64,000 nt of DNA from Prochlorococcus marinus CUG1438 (GCA_017644325.1 JAEPLS010000001.1:930001-994000); one strand, 5' to 3'. Counted from the first letter of the stretch, positions 28,826 through 36,770 are shown. Translations and numbers: made by a program. Notes: a model not told the origin generated them from the letters alone.

Positions 28826-30130
28826 ATGAAATTATCAAAAGAAATACAAAAAAGTTTAGGCCCAGGAATTTTGCTAGCTGGAGCAGCTATTGGTGGGTCT
28901 CATTTATTATCTTCAACTACTGCTGGCGCGAAGTTTGGATTTTCATTGGTTGGTCTAATTCTTCTTACTAATCTTTTAAAATATCCATTCTTGTTGGTAG
29001 GGACTAGATTTACAGCATCTACTGGTAAATCATTATTAGAAGGTTTCAAAGAGCAGAATTCTTATTATCTTCCTTTATTCCTTATAGTTAGTCTAATTAC
29101 AGGTACTTTCACAATAGCAGCTGTAAGTTTTGTTTCTGGTGTTCTATTAACTAATATTCCCTTTTTCTCAGCTTTCCCGGCTATGGATTTATCTATAGGA
29201 ATTCTCATTGCTTCTGGAATGACATTAATTCTTGGTAAATATAGAGCCCTTGATCGTATTTCAAAAATTTTAGTATCTCTTCTGACTTTTTTAACATTAT
29301 TTGCAGTTTTATCGCTCTTATTCAAAGGTTCAATAAATGAGTCTTTGAAAATGAGTTTTTTTGAACCAGAAATCAGCCCATGGAAGGTAACAAATTTATC
29401 TTTTTTGATACCTTTAATGGGATGGATGCCTTGTCCAGTGGAGTTATGTGTTTGGCCTTCTTTATGGATGTTTTCAAGAGTAAAAGATACAGAGTATAAG
29501 CCAAATATCAATGAAGCAGAATTTGATTTTAATCTAGGTTATGTAATAACTGTTGTTACAGCTATTTTCTTCCTTACGCTTGGAGCAATAACAATGTATG
29601 GTAGTGGCGATGGAATGCTTTCAGGAAGTGGAGTCTCCTTCGCTCAAAAATTAATACTGCTTTACACCAAATCTATTGGTGATTGGGCCAAATGGATCAT
29701 TATACCTGCAGCCTTTGCCGCAATGTTTAGTACTACTATTACTTGTCTAGATGCATATCCAAGAAGTATTTCTGCTATTCAAGGTTTATTGAGAGGTACT
29801 GATTTTGGACACATGGATTCCAAGGCAGAGCGAAATAGATTTCAACTTTGGATGACTTTACATATCTTTGCCTCGTTAATAGCTTTGCTGATTGCAAGGG
29901 CTGGAGGTATTGGAGTAAAAGATTTTGTATTTGCTGCAATGACTGGAAGTTTTCTAACCGCACCTTTATTTGCATGGATGGCAATGGATACTATTAATAG
30001 CAAATTGGTCCCAATTAAAAATAGATATGGATTATTCTTGAAAACAATAAGTTGGATAGGATTAATTTTCTTAATATTATTTAGTTTATTGTTTATTGCA
30101 AATTCATTTTTAGGTATCGGGATTGGTTAG
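28826..30130 (+). CDS. Nramp-family-related transporter, non-canonical
   Basis: A 434-residue membrane protein with about 11 helices and overall Nramp similarity (LGPGILLAGAAIGGSHLLSS; GWMPCPVELCVWPS). The helix-1 metal-binding DPGN of true Nramp Mn/Fe transporters is replaced (AAIGGSH), and the helix-6 MPH is MPC. It belongs to a divergent bacterial Nramp-like group, so the ion it carries cannot be assumed to be Mn2+ or Fe2+. Confidence 0.85.
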   Translation: MKLSKEIQKSLGPGILLAGAAIGGSHLLSSTTAGAKFGFSLVGLILLTNLLKYPFLLVGTRFTASTGKSLLEGFKEQNSYYLPLFLIVSLITGTFTIAAVSFVSGVLLTNIPFFSAFPAMDLSIGILIASGMTLILGKYRALDRISKILVSLLTFLTLFAVLSLLFKGSINESLKMSFFEPEISPWKVTNLSFLIPLMGWMPCPVELCVWPSLWMFSRVKDTEYKPNINEAEFDFNLGYVITVVTAIFFLTLGAITMYGSGDGMLSGSGVSFAQKLILLYTKSIGDWAKWIIIPAAFAAMFSTTITCLDAYPRSISAIQGLLRGTDFGHMDSKAERNRFQLWMTLHIFASLIALLIARAGGIGVKDFVFAAMTGSFLTAPLFAWMAMDTINSKLVPIKNRYGLFLKTISWIGLIFLILFSLLFIANSFLGIGIG

Positions 30131-30271
30131 TTTTTAATTATAAAAGAAATATTTTTATCTAGGCGATTTTTAATGCTCTTAAATTTATTAATTTGAAAAT
30201 AGAAAATAGTTAAAGGGTTGATTTTTCTTTAAAATTCGGTTCTCTAAAAATGTATATTTATGGTGCTAATT

Positions 30272-30385
30272 ATGGTTATGCCTCAATCTACTTTGGAGAG
30301 CTTATTATTTTTTTTTATACTATCTCTTATTGCAACTTACCTTGTGAATTTAAAGTATTCTTCAAAGTTAAAAATACAAAAGTAG
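30272..30385 (+). CDS. 37-residue membrane peptide
   Basis: MVMPQSTLESLLFFFILSLI and onward: a single helix with a short basic tail. A second ATG lies at 30278. An overlapping frame from 30250 is less likely because it is rich in Tyr, Cys and Phe and has no clear helix. Confidence 0.4.
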   Translation: MVMPQSTLESLLFFFILSLIATYLVNLKYSSKLKIQK

Positions 30386-30420
30386 AGTAAATATATATTA
30401 ATCTTTTTTCTTAATAGCTT

Positions 30421-30618
30421 TTATTTATTTGGATCACTCCAAGTTTCTTGGTATAACCAACTCAAAAAAGTAAGAGTAAGTATATTCCCAAATGCATAGG
30501 TTATTCCTAATAATGGGTCATAAATATTTGCAATAATCGTCGACATTATAATGATAATTAACCCTGAAACAACCAAATCCTGGATAGGTAATTGTTTAAA
30601 ATTTACAGAATTTATCAT
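30421..30618 (-). CDS. Small membrane protein
   Basis: A 65-residue protein with two hydrophobic helices (about 14-33 and 36-55) and a WLYQETWSDPNK tail. Function unknown. Confidence 0.6.
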   Translation of the reverse strand: MINSVNFKQLPIQDLVVSGLIIIIMSTIIANIYDPLLGITYAFGNILTLTFLSWLYQETWSDPNK

Positions 30619-30700
30619 TTGAAAAATTGTTTATAATAGATTAAATAAATTATAAAACTAAAAAGTAACTTATTTAGCCATATGGAAATATCATCTAAAT

Positions 30701-30931
30701 ATGAATAATTTTAGGATTGCTAAAGTAATTTTATTTATTTCATTATTATCTTATTTGAGTGTTATTTTTTTAAGAAATTATAATTCCCCAGAAAATATAG
30801 AAAAAAGATGTATGCTTAAATTTGAAAAAGATTTTGAAAATCCTATGCAAACAACTCATGAAGAATGGGATCAAATTTTAGATTTAGCTGATAAGAATTA
30901 TTTTAAATGTATGGGAATGCCTCAGTATTAA
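30701..30931 (+). CDS. Small anchored hypothetical protein
   Basis: 76 residues: an N-terminal anchor (residues 8-24), then a soluble acidic domain with two cysteines (KRCMLKF, FKCMGMPQY). It lies 2 bp upstream of the DUF2839 gene and is probably co-transcribed with it. Confidence 0.6.
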   Translation: MNNFRIAKVILFISLLSYLSVIFLRNYNSPENIEKRCMLKFEKDFENPMQTTHEEWDQILDLADKNYFKCMGMPQY

Positions 30932-30933
30932 TT

Positions 30934-31149
30934 ATGGGAGAAGCAAAGAGAAGAAAAAGTTTAGGTATTCCTCCTAGAGAAAAAACTGAAGATATAAAGT
31001 TGCCACAACTTGATAAAAAAGCCATACAACAAAAAGTAAGGACTACATTGTATAAATATCCAATTATACCTTTTCTTTTTTATGGAGCTGCAATATTGAT
31101 CCTAATCGGAGGTTTGATTTATGTTTTCAAAACCTTCAATATAGCTTAA
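30934..31149 (+). CDS. DUF2839-family membrane protein
   Basis: A 71-residue protein that starts MGEAKRRKSLGIPPREKT, the hallmark of the cyanobacterial DUF2839 family, and has one C-terminal helix (residues 47-68). A paralogue is at 33320-33520. Function unknown. The start is the ATG at 30934; the frame open further left is not used. Confidence 0.8.
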   Translation: MGEAKRRKSLGIPPREKTEDIKLPQLDKKAIQQKVRTTLYKYPIIPFLFYGAAILILIGGLIYVFKTFNIA

Positions 31150-31282
31150 TTAAAAGGATTGTTAATTTTGATATTTAGGATTTTTAGGTATCATCAATTA
31201 AAAAAAAATTGAATGATAATAAATGAGCAATTTTTATTCCGCAAAAATAATCAAAGAAATAATATATGAGATTTTTTTACGA

Positions 31283-31310
31283 TTGACAACATCATATGGT
31301 GTTGTAATTT
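31283..31310 (+). promoter_or_regulatory. Promoter with palindromic operator in the spacer
   Basis: TTGACA (31283-31288) and TAATTT (31305-31310) are 16 bp apart. The near-perfect 20-bp palindrome ACAACATCATATGGTGTTGT (31286-31305) fills the spacer. The layout suggests a repressor-controlled promoter for the 44-residue gene 22 bp downstream. Confidence 0.55.
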
Positions 31311-31331
31311 TAGAATGAATTTAAACTATTT

Positions 31332-31466
31332 ATGAAAAAAATAAATAAAAAATATGCTGAAATAATGCGTCAAGCTGATAGTGCAGTTGGAAGAAAAGAA
31401 GTAGTTAGCTTATTAAAAAAAGCGGCAATTATTATGTCTAAATCAGAGGAGAACTTAGTAGCTTAA
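31332..31466 (+). CDS. 44-residue small protein
   Basis: MKKINKKYAEIMRQADSAVG and onward: soluble and helical. It is preceded by the palindromic promoter. Function unknown. Confidence 0.55.
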   Translation: MKKINKKYAEIMRQADSAVGRKEVVSLLKKAAIIMSKSEENLVA

Positions 31467-31474
31467 ATTAAAAG

Positions 31475-31606
31475 CTATTTTATTAAGATAAATAAAACAC
31501 AATAAAGAATGATAGATGAGGATGTAGCCATAAAGATAAATGGTAATATCATTCCAGAGTTTAACCATCTTAAAAATCTAATTTTTTTGTTAACTACTCT
31601 TGGCAT
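31475..31606 (-). CDS. Small membrane protein
   Basis: 43 residues from the ATG at 31604-31606 (MPRVVNKKIRFLRWLNSGMI), or 51 residues from an upstream in-frame TTG at 31628-31630. It has one C-terminal helix. Confidence 0.5.
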   Translation of the reverse strand: MPRVVNKKIRFLRWLNSGMILPFIFMATSSSIILYCVLFILIK

Positions 31607-31808
31607 TTCCCCTGAATCTCTTAATTGCAACTTAACAAGTAAATGAATTGTGTAAATGATTAATTAATCTTTTTAAATTAAATTTTCTAAAGAAAAATAT
31701 TTTAATTTTATACGAATTATTTATTTTGAAAGAAATTTTTTAGGTAATTAATACCTTGTATTCTGCAAATTTTTCAAGCAAAATTTAGAAACTATTGATT
31801 TCTCAATA

Positions 31809-32084
31809 ATGATTGAAGATTTAAAAGGGAGCCCTGAAGAATTTAAAGATTATGATTCAGATCTTTTACTTCAGATTCTAAATAAGACATCACTCGAGAA
31901 TAAAAAAGGTGATGATAAAGAACTATTTGTTGATGAAAATTGGAAAATTAATTCAAAAAATATTGAAAATGAAATTTCCTCAGATAATTCAAATTTGAAA
32001 AGAATATTATCAGATATTTTCCCAAATAAAAAAATAGTGATTCAGGATAATAATGATGGGTCGCAAACAATTTTCTTATCCTAA
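31809..32084 (+). CDS. Acidic small hypothetical protein
   Basis: A 91-residue protein rich in Asp, Glu, Lys and Asn, with no export signal. The C-terminal RILSDIFPNKKIVIQDNNDG segment is its most structured part. Unknown. Confidence 0.55.
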   Translation: MIEDLKGSPEEFKDYDSDLLLQILNKTSLENKKGDDKELFVDENWKINSKNIENEISSDNSNLKRILSDIFPNKKIVIQDNNDGSQTIFLS

Positions 32085-32186
32085 TTTAAGTATTATTAAA
32101 AGCTTATTTATACAATTTATTCAATATTTATTTTTTTGAGAAAAATTAGTAAAAATTACTCTCGCGGAATTTTTTTAAAGATGTTA

Positions 32187-32238
32187 CCGTTCATCCAAGT
32201 TTATATCTCTGGACGCATGAAATGAGGGTAAGGAACGG
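32187..32238 (+). promoter_or_regulatory. Probable glutamine riboswitch (glnA / downstream-peptide RNA)
   Basis: The CCGTTC at 32187-32192 pairs with GAACGG at 32233-32238 (P1). Inside is TCC...GGACG and a GAGGGTAAGGAACG stretch, the order and sequence of conserved blocks in the glnA and downstream-peptide glutamine-riboswitch class known in cyanobacteria. It ends 24 nt before a 56-residue ORF, as expected for the downstream-peptide type. The central GGACG block is followed by CATGAAATGAGG rather than the most common GnAAGTAGG, so the match is good but not exact. Confidence 0.65.
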
Positions 32239-32262
32239 GATTCTCATTAACTGCAAATAATC

Positions 32263-32433
32263 ATGAATAACCTCTTACAAATAAGAGAAAAAATCAAAAG
32301 AGCCAATAGGCTACATGAAGCCCAACTTTTGGCAACTAAAAGCGGAGAAGTTACTCCATATAGAAGATCCGTCTTTGAAGAAAGAATCAGGACAACACAA
32401 AAAGAAATGAAATTGAAAGACTCAAAAAATTAA
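32263..32433 (+). CDS. Small peptide under the putative glutamine riboswitch
   Basis: A soluble, basic 56-residue protein (MNNLLQIREKIKRANRLHEA and onward). By position it is probably made in response to glutamine, perhaps to modulate nitrogen metabolism as the Gif proteins do, but I see no clear sequence match to GifA or GifB. A terminator follows at 32459. Confidence 0.7.
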   Translation: MNNLLQIREKIKRANRLHEAQLLATKSGEVTPYRRSVFEERIRTTQKEMKLKDSKN

Positions 32434-32458
32434 ATTCTTTTTTGAAACTGATTAATTA

Positions 32459-32486
32459 AGAGGGGGTTTAATCCCTCTCTTTTTTA
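32459..32486 (+). terminator. Rho-independent terminator
   Basis: AGAGGG/CCCTCT stem with an 8-nt loop, then CTTTTTTA. It is 25 bp after the stop of the riboswitch-controlled peptide gene, so that transcript is a discrete unit of about 300 nt. Confidence 0.75.
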
Positions 32487-32623
32487 TTTTTATAAAAACA
32501 ACGTAATTATTAATTTGTTTTTCGATTATCGATTATTAAAAAGATCATAATTTTGATGCTTTTACTATTGATTTAAATTATATAAATGGCAAATTTAATT
32601 CAGTAATTAAGAGTTAAATAAGT

Positions 32624-32914
32624 ATGTTTAAAAAGAAATATAAACAAATTAAAACCTCACCCAATAAATCAAATTTGGATCAAGTTTTATGGTTTATAGA
32701 AAACTTTTTACCACAGAAGAAAAATCGAGATTTAAAAAAAAATTTGTATTTGGATAATCTAGAAGCAGAGAGTATTAAAAAATTTTCTAAATTAGCCTCT
32801 ATACGCTCTAAAACATTATTGCCAACTACAAAAAATACGACAATCTCTTTTACCTTTGGTAATTGGGCTTTGCCTTACCTGAAATTGCTTAAGAAAATAG
32901 GAATAGCTAAGTAA
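32624..32914 (+). CDS. Basic small hypothetical protein
   Basis: A 96-residue lysine-rich protein with no export signal (MFKKKYKQIKTSPNKSNLDQ and onward). The C-terminus is weakly hydrophobic (FTFGNWALPYLKLLKKIGIA). Unknown. Confidence 0.55.
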   Translation: MFKKKYKQIKTSPNKSNLDQVLWFIENFLPQKKNRDLKKNLYLDNLEAESIKKFSKLASIRSKTLLPTTKNTTISFTFGNWALPYLKLLKKIGIAK

Positions 32915-33068
32915 GAAAATTGTGATCGGCCAGAACTAGGTTTATCTTACAAATAAGAATAAATAAATATTATAAAGTCTCAGAAAGTTCTTTTCGAAAT
33001 TTAATGAGAAATACTTACTTTACATAAAAAATACAATTGCTAAATTTAAAATAAAAGATCTATTGATT

Positions 33069-33215
33069 ATGTTTCTTAATTATTTGCCTAGTGAAATGGT
33101 TGAAGTTGTTGGTTTGACAATGATTTTTTCATTTCTAGTTGGAACTATATTAATTTTGTTATTTACATCAGATCAGGCAAATACAAAGAATCTATATTTA
33201 AAGAAGGCTAAATAA
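33069..33215 (+). CDS. Small membrane protein
   Basis: A 48-residue protein with one helix (residues 10-34, MVEVVGLTMIFSFLVGTILI) and a basic tail. Unknown. Confidence 0.5.
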   Translation: MFLNYLPSEMVEVVGLTMIFSFLVGTILILLFTSDQANTKNLYLKKAK

Positions 33216-33319
33216 ATTTTAAAAAATTTTTATCTTTAAAGGACCTCTATTTTTAATAAAGTTAACTCGCGGGTGTAGAACATAATTTTTAATATAAAAA
33301 CATAAAGAAATTTAAGATT

Positions 33320-33520
33320 ATGGGCGAGGCTAAAAGAAGAGAAGAATTAGGATTACCACCTAGACAAAAAAAAATTGAATTAAATAAATCTGATAGATAC
33401 GTTTCATGGCTTCCTATAACTAAATCAAGAATTAAGAAATACCCTTATATCGGTGTAGCAACAATGGCACTAGGAGCGATAATTTTCTTAGTAAGTGGGG
33501 GCGCAAATAGTATTAATTAG
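33320..33520 (+). CDS. DUF2839-family membrane protein
   Basis: A 66-residue protein that starts MGEAKRREELGLPPRQKKIE and has one helix near the C-terminus (YIGVATMALGAIIFLVSGG). It is a paralogue of the protein at 30934 and closer to the canonical DUF2839 form. Confidence 0.82.
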   Translation: MGEAKRREELGLPPRQKKIELNKSDRYVSWLPITKSRIKKYPYIGVATMALGAIIFLVSGGANSIN

Positions 33521-33548
33521 TTAGATTCTGGCTTGGCTTAGATTATAT

Positions 33549-33809
33549 CTAAGATTTTTTTTGTAACAGTTTAACGCCAGATATTATTGAGATTATTGAA
33601 GCTATACCTAGAAATATCGAGTAAAAAGGTTGCAAATTAATAATGCCAAAATTACCTGTATGCCATTTTATTAACCAAAAAGCATCTATTCCTAGTGGCA
33701 GAAGAATACTATAAATAGTCCCAGATACAATAGTAATTAGTAAAGGGATTGCTGAAATTGAGGTTATTTTTCTGTGAATTTTTCTTTGACTTGTTTTTAA
33801 TTTTTCCAT
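33549..33809 (-). CDS. Small PepSY-TM-like membrane protein
   Basis: An 86-residue protein with IHRKITSISAIPLLITIVSG, WLIKWHTGNFG and a last helix ending SGVKLLQKK. The layout resembles the transmembrane part of PepSY-associated proteins. It starts 1 bp after the stop of the DUF3721 gene, in a run of minus-strand genes linked to metal handling. Confidence 0.65.
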   Translation of the reverse strand: MEKLKTSQRKIHRKITSISAIPLLITIVSGTIYSILLPLGIDAFWLIKWHTGNFGIINLQPFYSIFLGIASIISIISGVKLLQKKS

Positions 33810-34031
33810 CTATTTCCTCAAATAGATATGTAATTCTTTTTCATTTTTACATGGCATCCATTTATCTTGATTCTTATGTATCCCTTCGCAACCAAGTTCT
33901 AAAGATCTATTTTCGGCCTCCGCTTCAGAAAGAAATGTACCTCTCATATGTGCATGCGAATAACTATTGAAATTTAGAGATAAGGAAAATAAAAAAATAA
34001 AAAATTTAAAATTTCTAAGAAAAATATGCAT
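33810..34031 (-). CDS. DUF3721-family exported protein
   Basis: A 73-residue protein with a signal peptide (residues 1-27), then HMRGTFLSEAEAENRSLELGCEGIHKNQDKWMPCKNEKELHIYLRK, which matches the DUF3721 pattern (AHGTF, AEAE-x-RA-x-ELGC-x-G-H, WMPC). Exported, with two cysteines. Function unknown. Confidence 0.82.
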   Translation of the reverse strand: MHIFLRNFKFFIFLFSLSLNFNSYSHAHMRGTFLSEAEAENRSLELGCEGIHKNQDKWMPCKNEKELHIYLRK

Positions 34032-34052
34032 TATTTCAAATAAGTATTTGTA

Positions 34053-34571
34053 TTAAGGAGAGATTTTATCAAATATTTTTGTTTTGCCAGTTTTGCTAAA
34101 TGAAACTACTTTATAGTTCTTATAATCATGAGAGTGTGAGTCGTGAGAATGCATTTCCATCCCTGGAGAACCAAGTGGCATGCCAGGTACTGCTATCCCA
34201 TAGACATTTGGTTTTTCTCTGAAAAGTTTGTTGATTGATTCAATCGGGACATGCCCTTCAATAGTATAGTTAGCTATCTGAGCAGAGTGACATGATCTCA
34301 GATTATTGGGAATCTGATATTGGTTTTTAATTACTGAAACATCATCAACTATATTATCAACAACTTCTAATCCATTATCTCTTAAATGATTGATCCATTT
34401 TTTGCAACAATCACATGATGCTGATCTGTAAGAAACAACTTTTGGTATATCTATATTTTCTTGAGTTAAAGCAATACTCTTATTTGGATTAATTAAATTT
34501 GTAAAAAGAATTCCAGGAAAAATTAGATAATTTAAAAATCCTCTTTTCATAAATATTTTATTAAGTGCCAT
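34053..34571 (-). CDS. DUF411 exported metal-binding protein
   Basis: A 172-residue protein with an N-terminal signal or anchor and a DUF411 domain: VVSYRSASCDCCKKWINHLRDNG (clustered cysteines), LRSCHSAQIANYTIEGHVP, GIAVPGMPLGSPGMEMH. A His-rich HSHDSHSHDY follows. DUF411 proteins are commonly linked to copper handling. It is the second gene of a metal-associated run. Confidence 0.88.
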   Translation of the reverse strand: MALNKIFMKRGFLNYLIFPGILFTNLINPNKSIALTQENIDIPKVVSYRSASCDCCKKWINHLRDNGLEVVDNIVDDVSVIKNQYQIPNNLRSCHSAQIANYTIEGHVPIESINKLFREKPNVYGIAVPGMPLGSPGMEMHSHDSHSHDYKNYKVVSFSKTGKTKIFDKISP

Positions 34572-34632
34572 ACTAATTATGACGATTAAATTTAATATTT
34601 AAATTAACCTTAAATGAAAATTTATTAAATCG

Positions 34633-35085
34633 CTATTTAATCAAAATAAACACACTCATAATTGCCATTAAAAGATTTTCGATAAAACTAATAATTCCCA
34701 AAGGAGTTTTTGCATATCCTCCAATACATGCGCAATTTAATTTTAATTTATCCAAATAAACAGCCTTAAATACTGAAATCATTCCAGAAATTCCTAAAAC
34801 TAGGGCAATAAAAATAATTAAAGAGGGTGGAGAAGAATTAAGAAAACTTATACCAATTAATAATTCGCAAAAAGGATAAATAAATATCCAGCTATCAAAT
34901 TTATAGGATATTAAATCATATTTCTTATAACTTGTTCCAAAAGCTTCAATATCCATAAGCTTGAGCATCGCTAAAAGACAAATTGATATCCCCATAAAAA
35001 TTTGAAAACTTTTAAGCAATGAAATGGTTATCAGAAATGAAGTACCAAAGACTGCAATTAAGGGGATAAATGACTTGATCTTCAT
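34633..35085 (-). CDS. MauE/DoxX-like membrane protein
   Basis: A 150-residue protein with four helices and KLNCACIGGYAKTPLGIISFIENLLM, the C-x-C-x-GG...K-x-PLG...EN pattern of MauE-type proteins found next to heavy-metal or disulfide systems. It is encoded upstream of the DUF411 gene on the same strand. Confidence 0.78.
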   Translation of the reverse strand: MKIKSFIPLIAVFGTSFLITISLLKSFQIFMGISICLLAMLKLMDIEAFGTSYKKYDLISYKFDSWIFIYPFCELLIGISFLNSSPPSLIIFIALVLGISGMISVFKAVYLDKLKLNCACIGGYAKTPLGIISFIENLLMAIMSVFILIK

Positions 35086-35087
35086 TT

Positions 35088-35318
35088 TTAACTTTTGAGG
35101 ATAGAATCACAAATACTAGATGGATTTGCTTGTTTAACTATTTTTAGTCTTTTGATAAGTTTGTCTCGATCTATTTGATGTTTTAAATATTTAATACATA
35201 AGTTTTTTTCCTGATATACCTCTGCTATTGGAGTAATCTTTAGAGCAATAGCAAAAGTACCAATAACTAAAATAATATTTGTAGCTAGTCGAATGTTTGG
35301 TCGAAAATTTGATCTCAT
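35088..35318 (-). CDS. Small anchored hypothetical protein
   Basis: A 76-residue protein with an N-terminal anchor (residues 11-30) and two Cys (LCIKYLKHQ; SSICDSILKS). It lies 2 bp before the MauE-like gene and overlaps the upstream gene's stop by 4 bp, so it belongs to the same operon. Confidence 0.65.
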   Translation of the reverse strand: MRSNFRPNIRLATNIILVIGTFAIALKITPIAEVYQEKNLCIKYLKHQIDRDKLIKRLKIVKQANPSSICDSILKS

Positions 35319-35431
35319 TCGTATTCTTTATTTCTGTCAATAACTTCTCTTAAATATATATCTTTTAGCTCGTCGTTGTATCCATTTTCTTTAGCAAATT
35401 TCTCTATTTCCTTCAACTCTTTTTCTGTCAT
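35315..35431 (-). CDS. 38-residue acidic protein
   Basis: MTEKELKEIEKFAKENGYND and onward: soluble and helical. ATGA overlap with the next gene and TAATG overlap with the previous one place it in a coupled operon. Confidence 0.6.
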   Translation of the reverse strand: MTEKELKEIEKFAKENGYNDELKDIYLREVIDRNKEYE

Positions 35432-35574
35432 TAGGAAGATTTGGATATATTTTTTTTCATATCTTCAATTTGGTTGATTAATGCATCTAACCACTCTGTA
35501 TTATTTTCGGATCTTTTTTGAAAATATGTAATTTTAGGTTGATTGATTTCTAGCGTCTCATAATCTCCACTCAT
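35431..35574 (-). CDS. 47-residue hypothetical protein, first gene of the metal cluster
   Basis: MSGDYETLEINQPKITYFQK and onward: soluble. It is coupled to the next gene by TAATG. It is the most upstream gene I can place in the minus-strand run 33549-35574. Confidence 0.55.
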   Translation of the reverse strand: MSGDYETLEINQPKITYFQKRSENNTEWLDALINQIEDMKKNISKSS

Positions 35575-35719
35575 AAATTCGCCCTAAATATATACTCTGC
35601 ATAATTTATCTAGAGAAATTATGCCCATCAATAGGCTCTAATACTTATTTGGTATTTGCAATGGGTAACAAGTCACTTTTTTAATAGTACAAATATCAAG
35701 GAATTTATCTCCCAAAAAC

Positions 35720-35824
35720 ATGGCAACTAATGAAGAACTAGAAAAAAGAATTGAGACTTTAGAAAAAGAAGTACAACACCTAAAAGCTGTTATGCAATAT
35801 CAAATGAGAAATAAGAAAAAGTGA
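35720..35824 (+). CDS. 34-residue coiled-coil protein
   Basis: MATNEELEKRIETLEKEVQH and onward shows clear heptads (L/I/V at a and d), so it probably oligomerises. Unknown role. Confidence 0.55.
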   Translation: MATNEELEKRIETLEKEVQHLKAVMQYQMRNKKK

Positions 35825-36007
35825 TTTTTTCTTATTGCATAGAAATTAATTTTGGTCAGATAAGCATTATCTCTTGGTTTTTTTGGGTACCTAATGTCAA
35901 ACTAAATATTAAAAATTAGACCATTATTTAGTCACTTTTTGAAAAAAATATTTTTAATCATTGATATTTAGAACATATTTGTTTTTATATATATAAAACC
36001 ACTTGAT

Positions 36008-36124
36008 ATGATTAACTCAATAGCTATTACATTGTTATTATTAGGCTCTTTAGTCGTTTACAGAATACTTAAAAGAAAGAAACGGCGATTTCACGCACCA
36101 CCCACAAATCAGCTTCCTAGTTGA
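36008..36124 (+). CDS. 38-residue membrane peptide
   Basis: MINSIAITLLLLGSLVVYRI then a basic tail (LKRKKRRFHAPPTNQLPS). Convergent with the next gene. Confidence 0.5.
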   Translation: MINSIAITLLLLGSLVVYRILKRKKRRFHAPPTNQLPS

Positions 36125-36127
36125 AGA

Positions 36128-36241
36128 TTAAATACCGTCTTCATCTTCTCCAAAAGGATTGTATCTAATATCCCAGATGAGAACTACTGCTATAGATAAG
36201 AGCAATAGACCAAAAATAACTTGAGGAGGAGGAAATAACAT
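36128..36241 (-). CDS. 37-residue membrane peptide
   Basis: MLFPPPQVIFGLLLLSIAVV followed by LIWDIRYNPFGEDEDGI. One helix with an acidic C-terminus. Preceded by GGAGG-rich sequence only inside the coding part, so the ribosome site is weak. Confidence 0.5.
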   Translation of the reverse strand: MLFPPPQVIFGLLLLSIAVVLIWDIRYNPFGEDEDGI

Positions 36242-36274
36242 TTATGAAATATAACAATTATCAATAAACTTTGC

Positions 36275-36460
36275 TTATGAAAATCTTAAAGGGTAATCGA
36301 TATTGTTAGGTTCTAAATGTTTTATATAACATGCTGTTGTGCAATCTACCCTCTCAGTATTGAGGTTACAAGAAGTTATGCATTCAAAAAAACTTTCCAG
36401 AGCATATGAATCTTTAATCTTTGAATAAATGTCTTTATTAATGGTCAATCTTCCATTCAA
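36275..36460 (-). CDS. Small Cys-containing protein, decaying paralogue
   Basis: Paralogue of 43398-43565 (shared ALESFFECITSC...VDC-x-TACY-x-KHLEP-x-NIDYPL-x-FS, four cysteines). In the other copy the protein begins with an ATG that aligns here with an ATT at 36440-36442, so this copy lost its start and would need the upstream TTG at 36460. It may be non-functional or translated from a rare start. Confidence 0.6.
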   Translation of the reverse strand: MNGRLTINKDIYSKIKDSYALESFFECITSCNLNTERVDCTTACYIKHLEPNNIDYPLRFS

Positions 36461-36464
36461 AAGC

Positions 36465-36494
36465 TAACTAGCAATTAATTTTTAATAATGTCAA
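36465..36494 (-). promoter_or_regulatory. Conserved promoter shared with the 43-kb paralogue
   Basis: On the minus strand TTGACA (36489-36494), an 18-bp spacer and TAGTTA (36465-36470). The flanking TTTACCTAAAATTTGACA and ATTGCTAG are conserved in the copy at 43589-43618, so this is likely the true promoter of the paralogous pair. Confidence 0.55.
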
Positions 36495-36520
36495 ATTTTA
36501 GGTAAAGTCCCTTTCACCAT

Positions 36521-36769
36521 TTAAAAAAAACTATTGAATCTATAAGTTTTTACCCACCCTTCCTCTAATAGTTTTTTTTATTCGTTTCTGGCTTCTTTAA
36601 TAGTTTCAACCCTAGAGCTTTTCATGACTGGCTTACTTGATCGTTCGAAAACACAACCATAAGAAATTAAAATCGCATTAATCATAGAAGCGTTCTTAGA
36701 ACTATCTTCAAACGGTTCAAATACTTTAACCCTCGATCTGGCTTTATTGATTAAAGTAAATTTTTCCAT
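36521..36769 (-). pseudogene. DUF1651-like gene with premature stop
   Basis: Full-length homology (83 codons, identical length) to the intact gene at 42932-43180, starting MEKFTLINKARSRVKVFEPF. Codon 64 is TAA at 36578-36580, where the paralogue has Tyr. Homology continues in the same frame beyond it (KKLLEEGWVKTYRFNSFF then stop, versus EELLKEGWKKTSLFRSYF). The C-terminal GW signature is lost if translation ends at the TAA. Confidence 0.8.
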
Positions 36770-36770
36770 A

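Noticed and set aside
30250-30390. Alternative frame MYIYGANYGYASIYFGEL
   Set aside because: Unusual composition and no consistent helix. The overlapping frame from 30272 gives a normal small membrane peptide.
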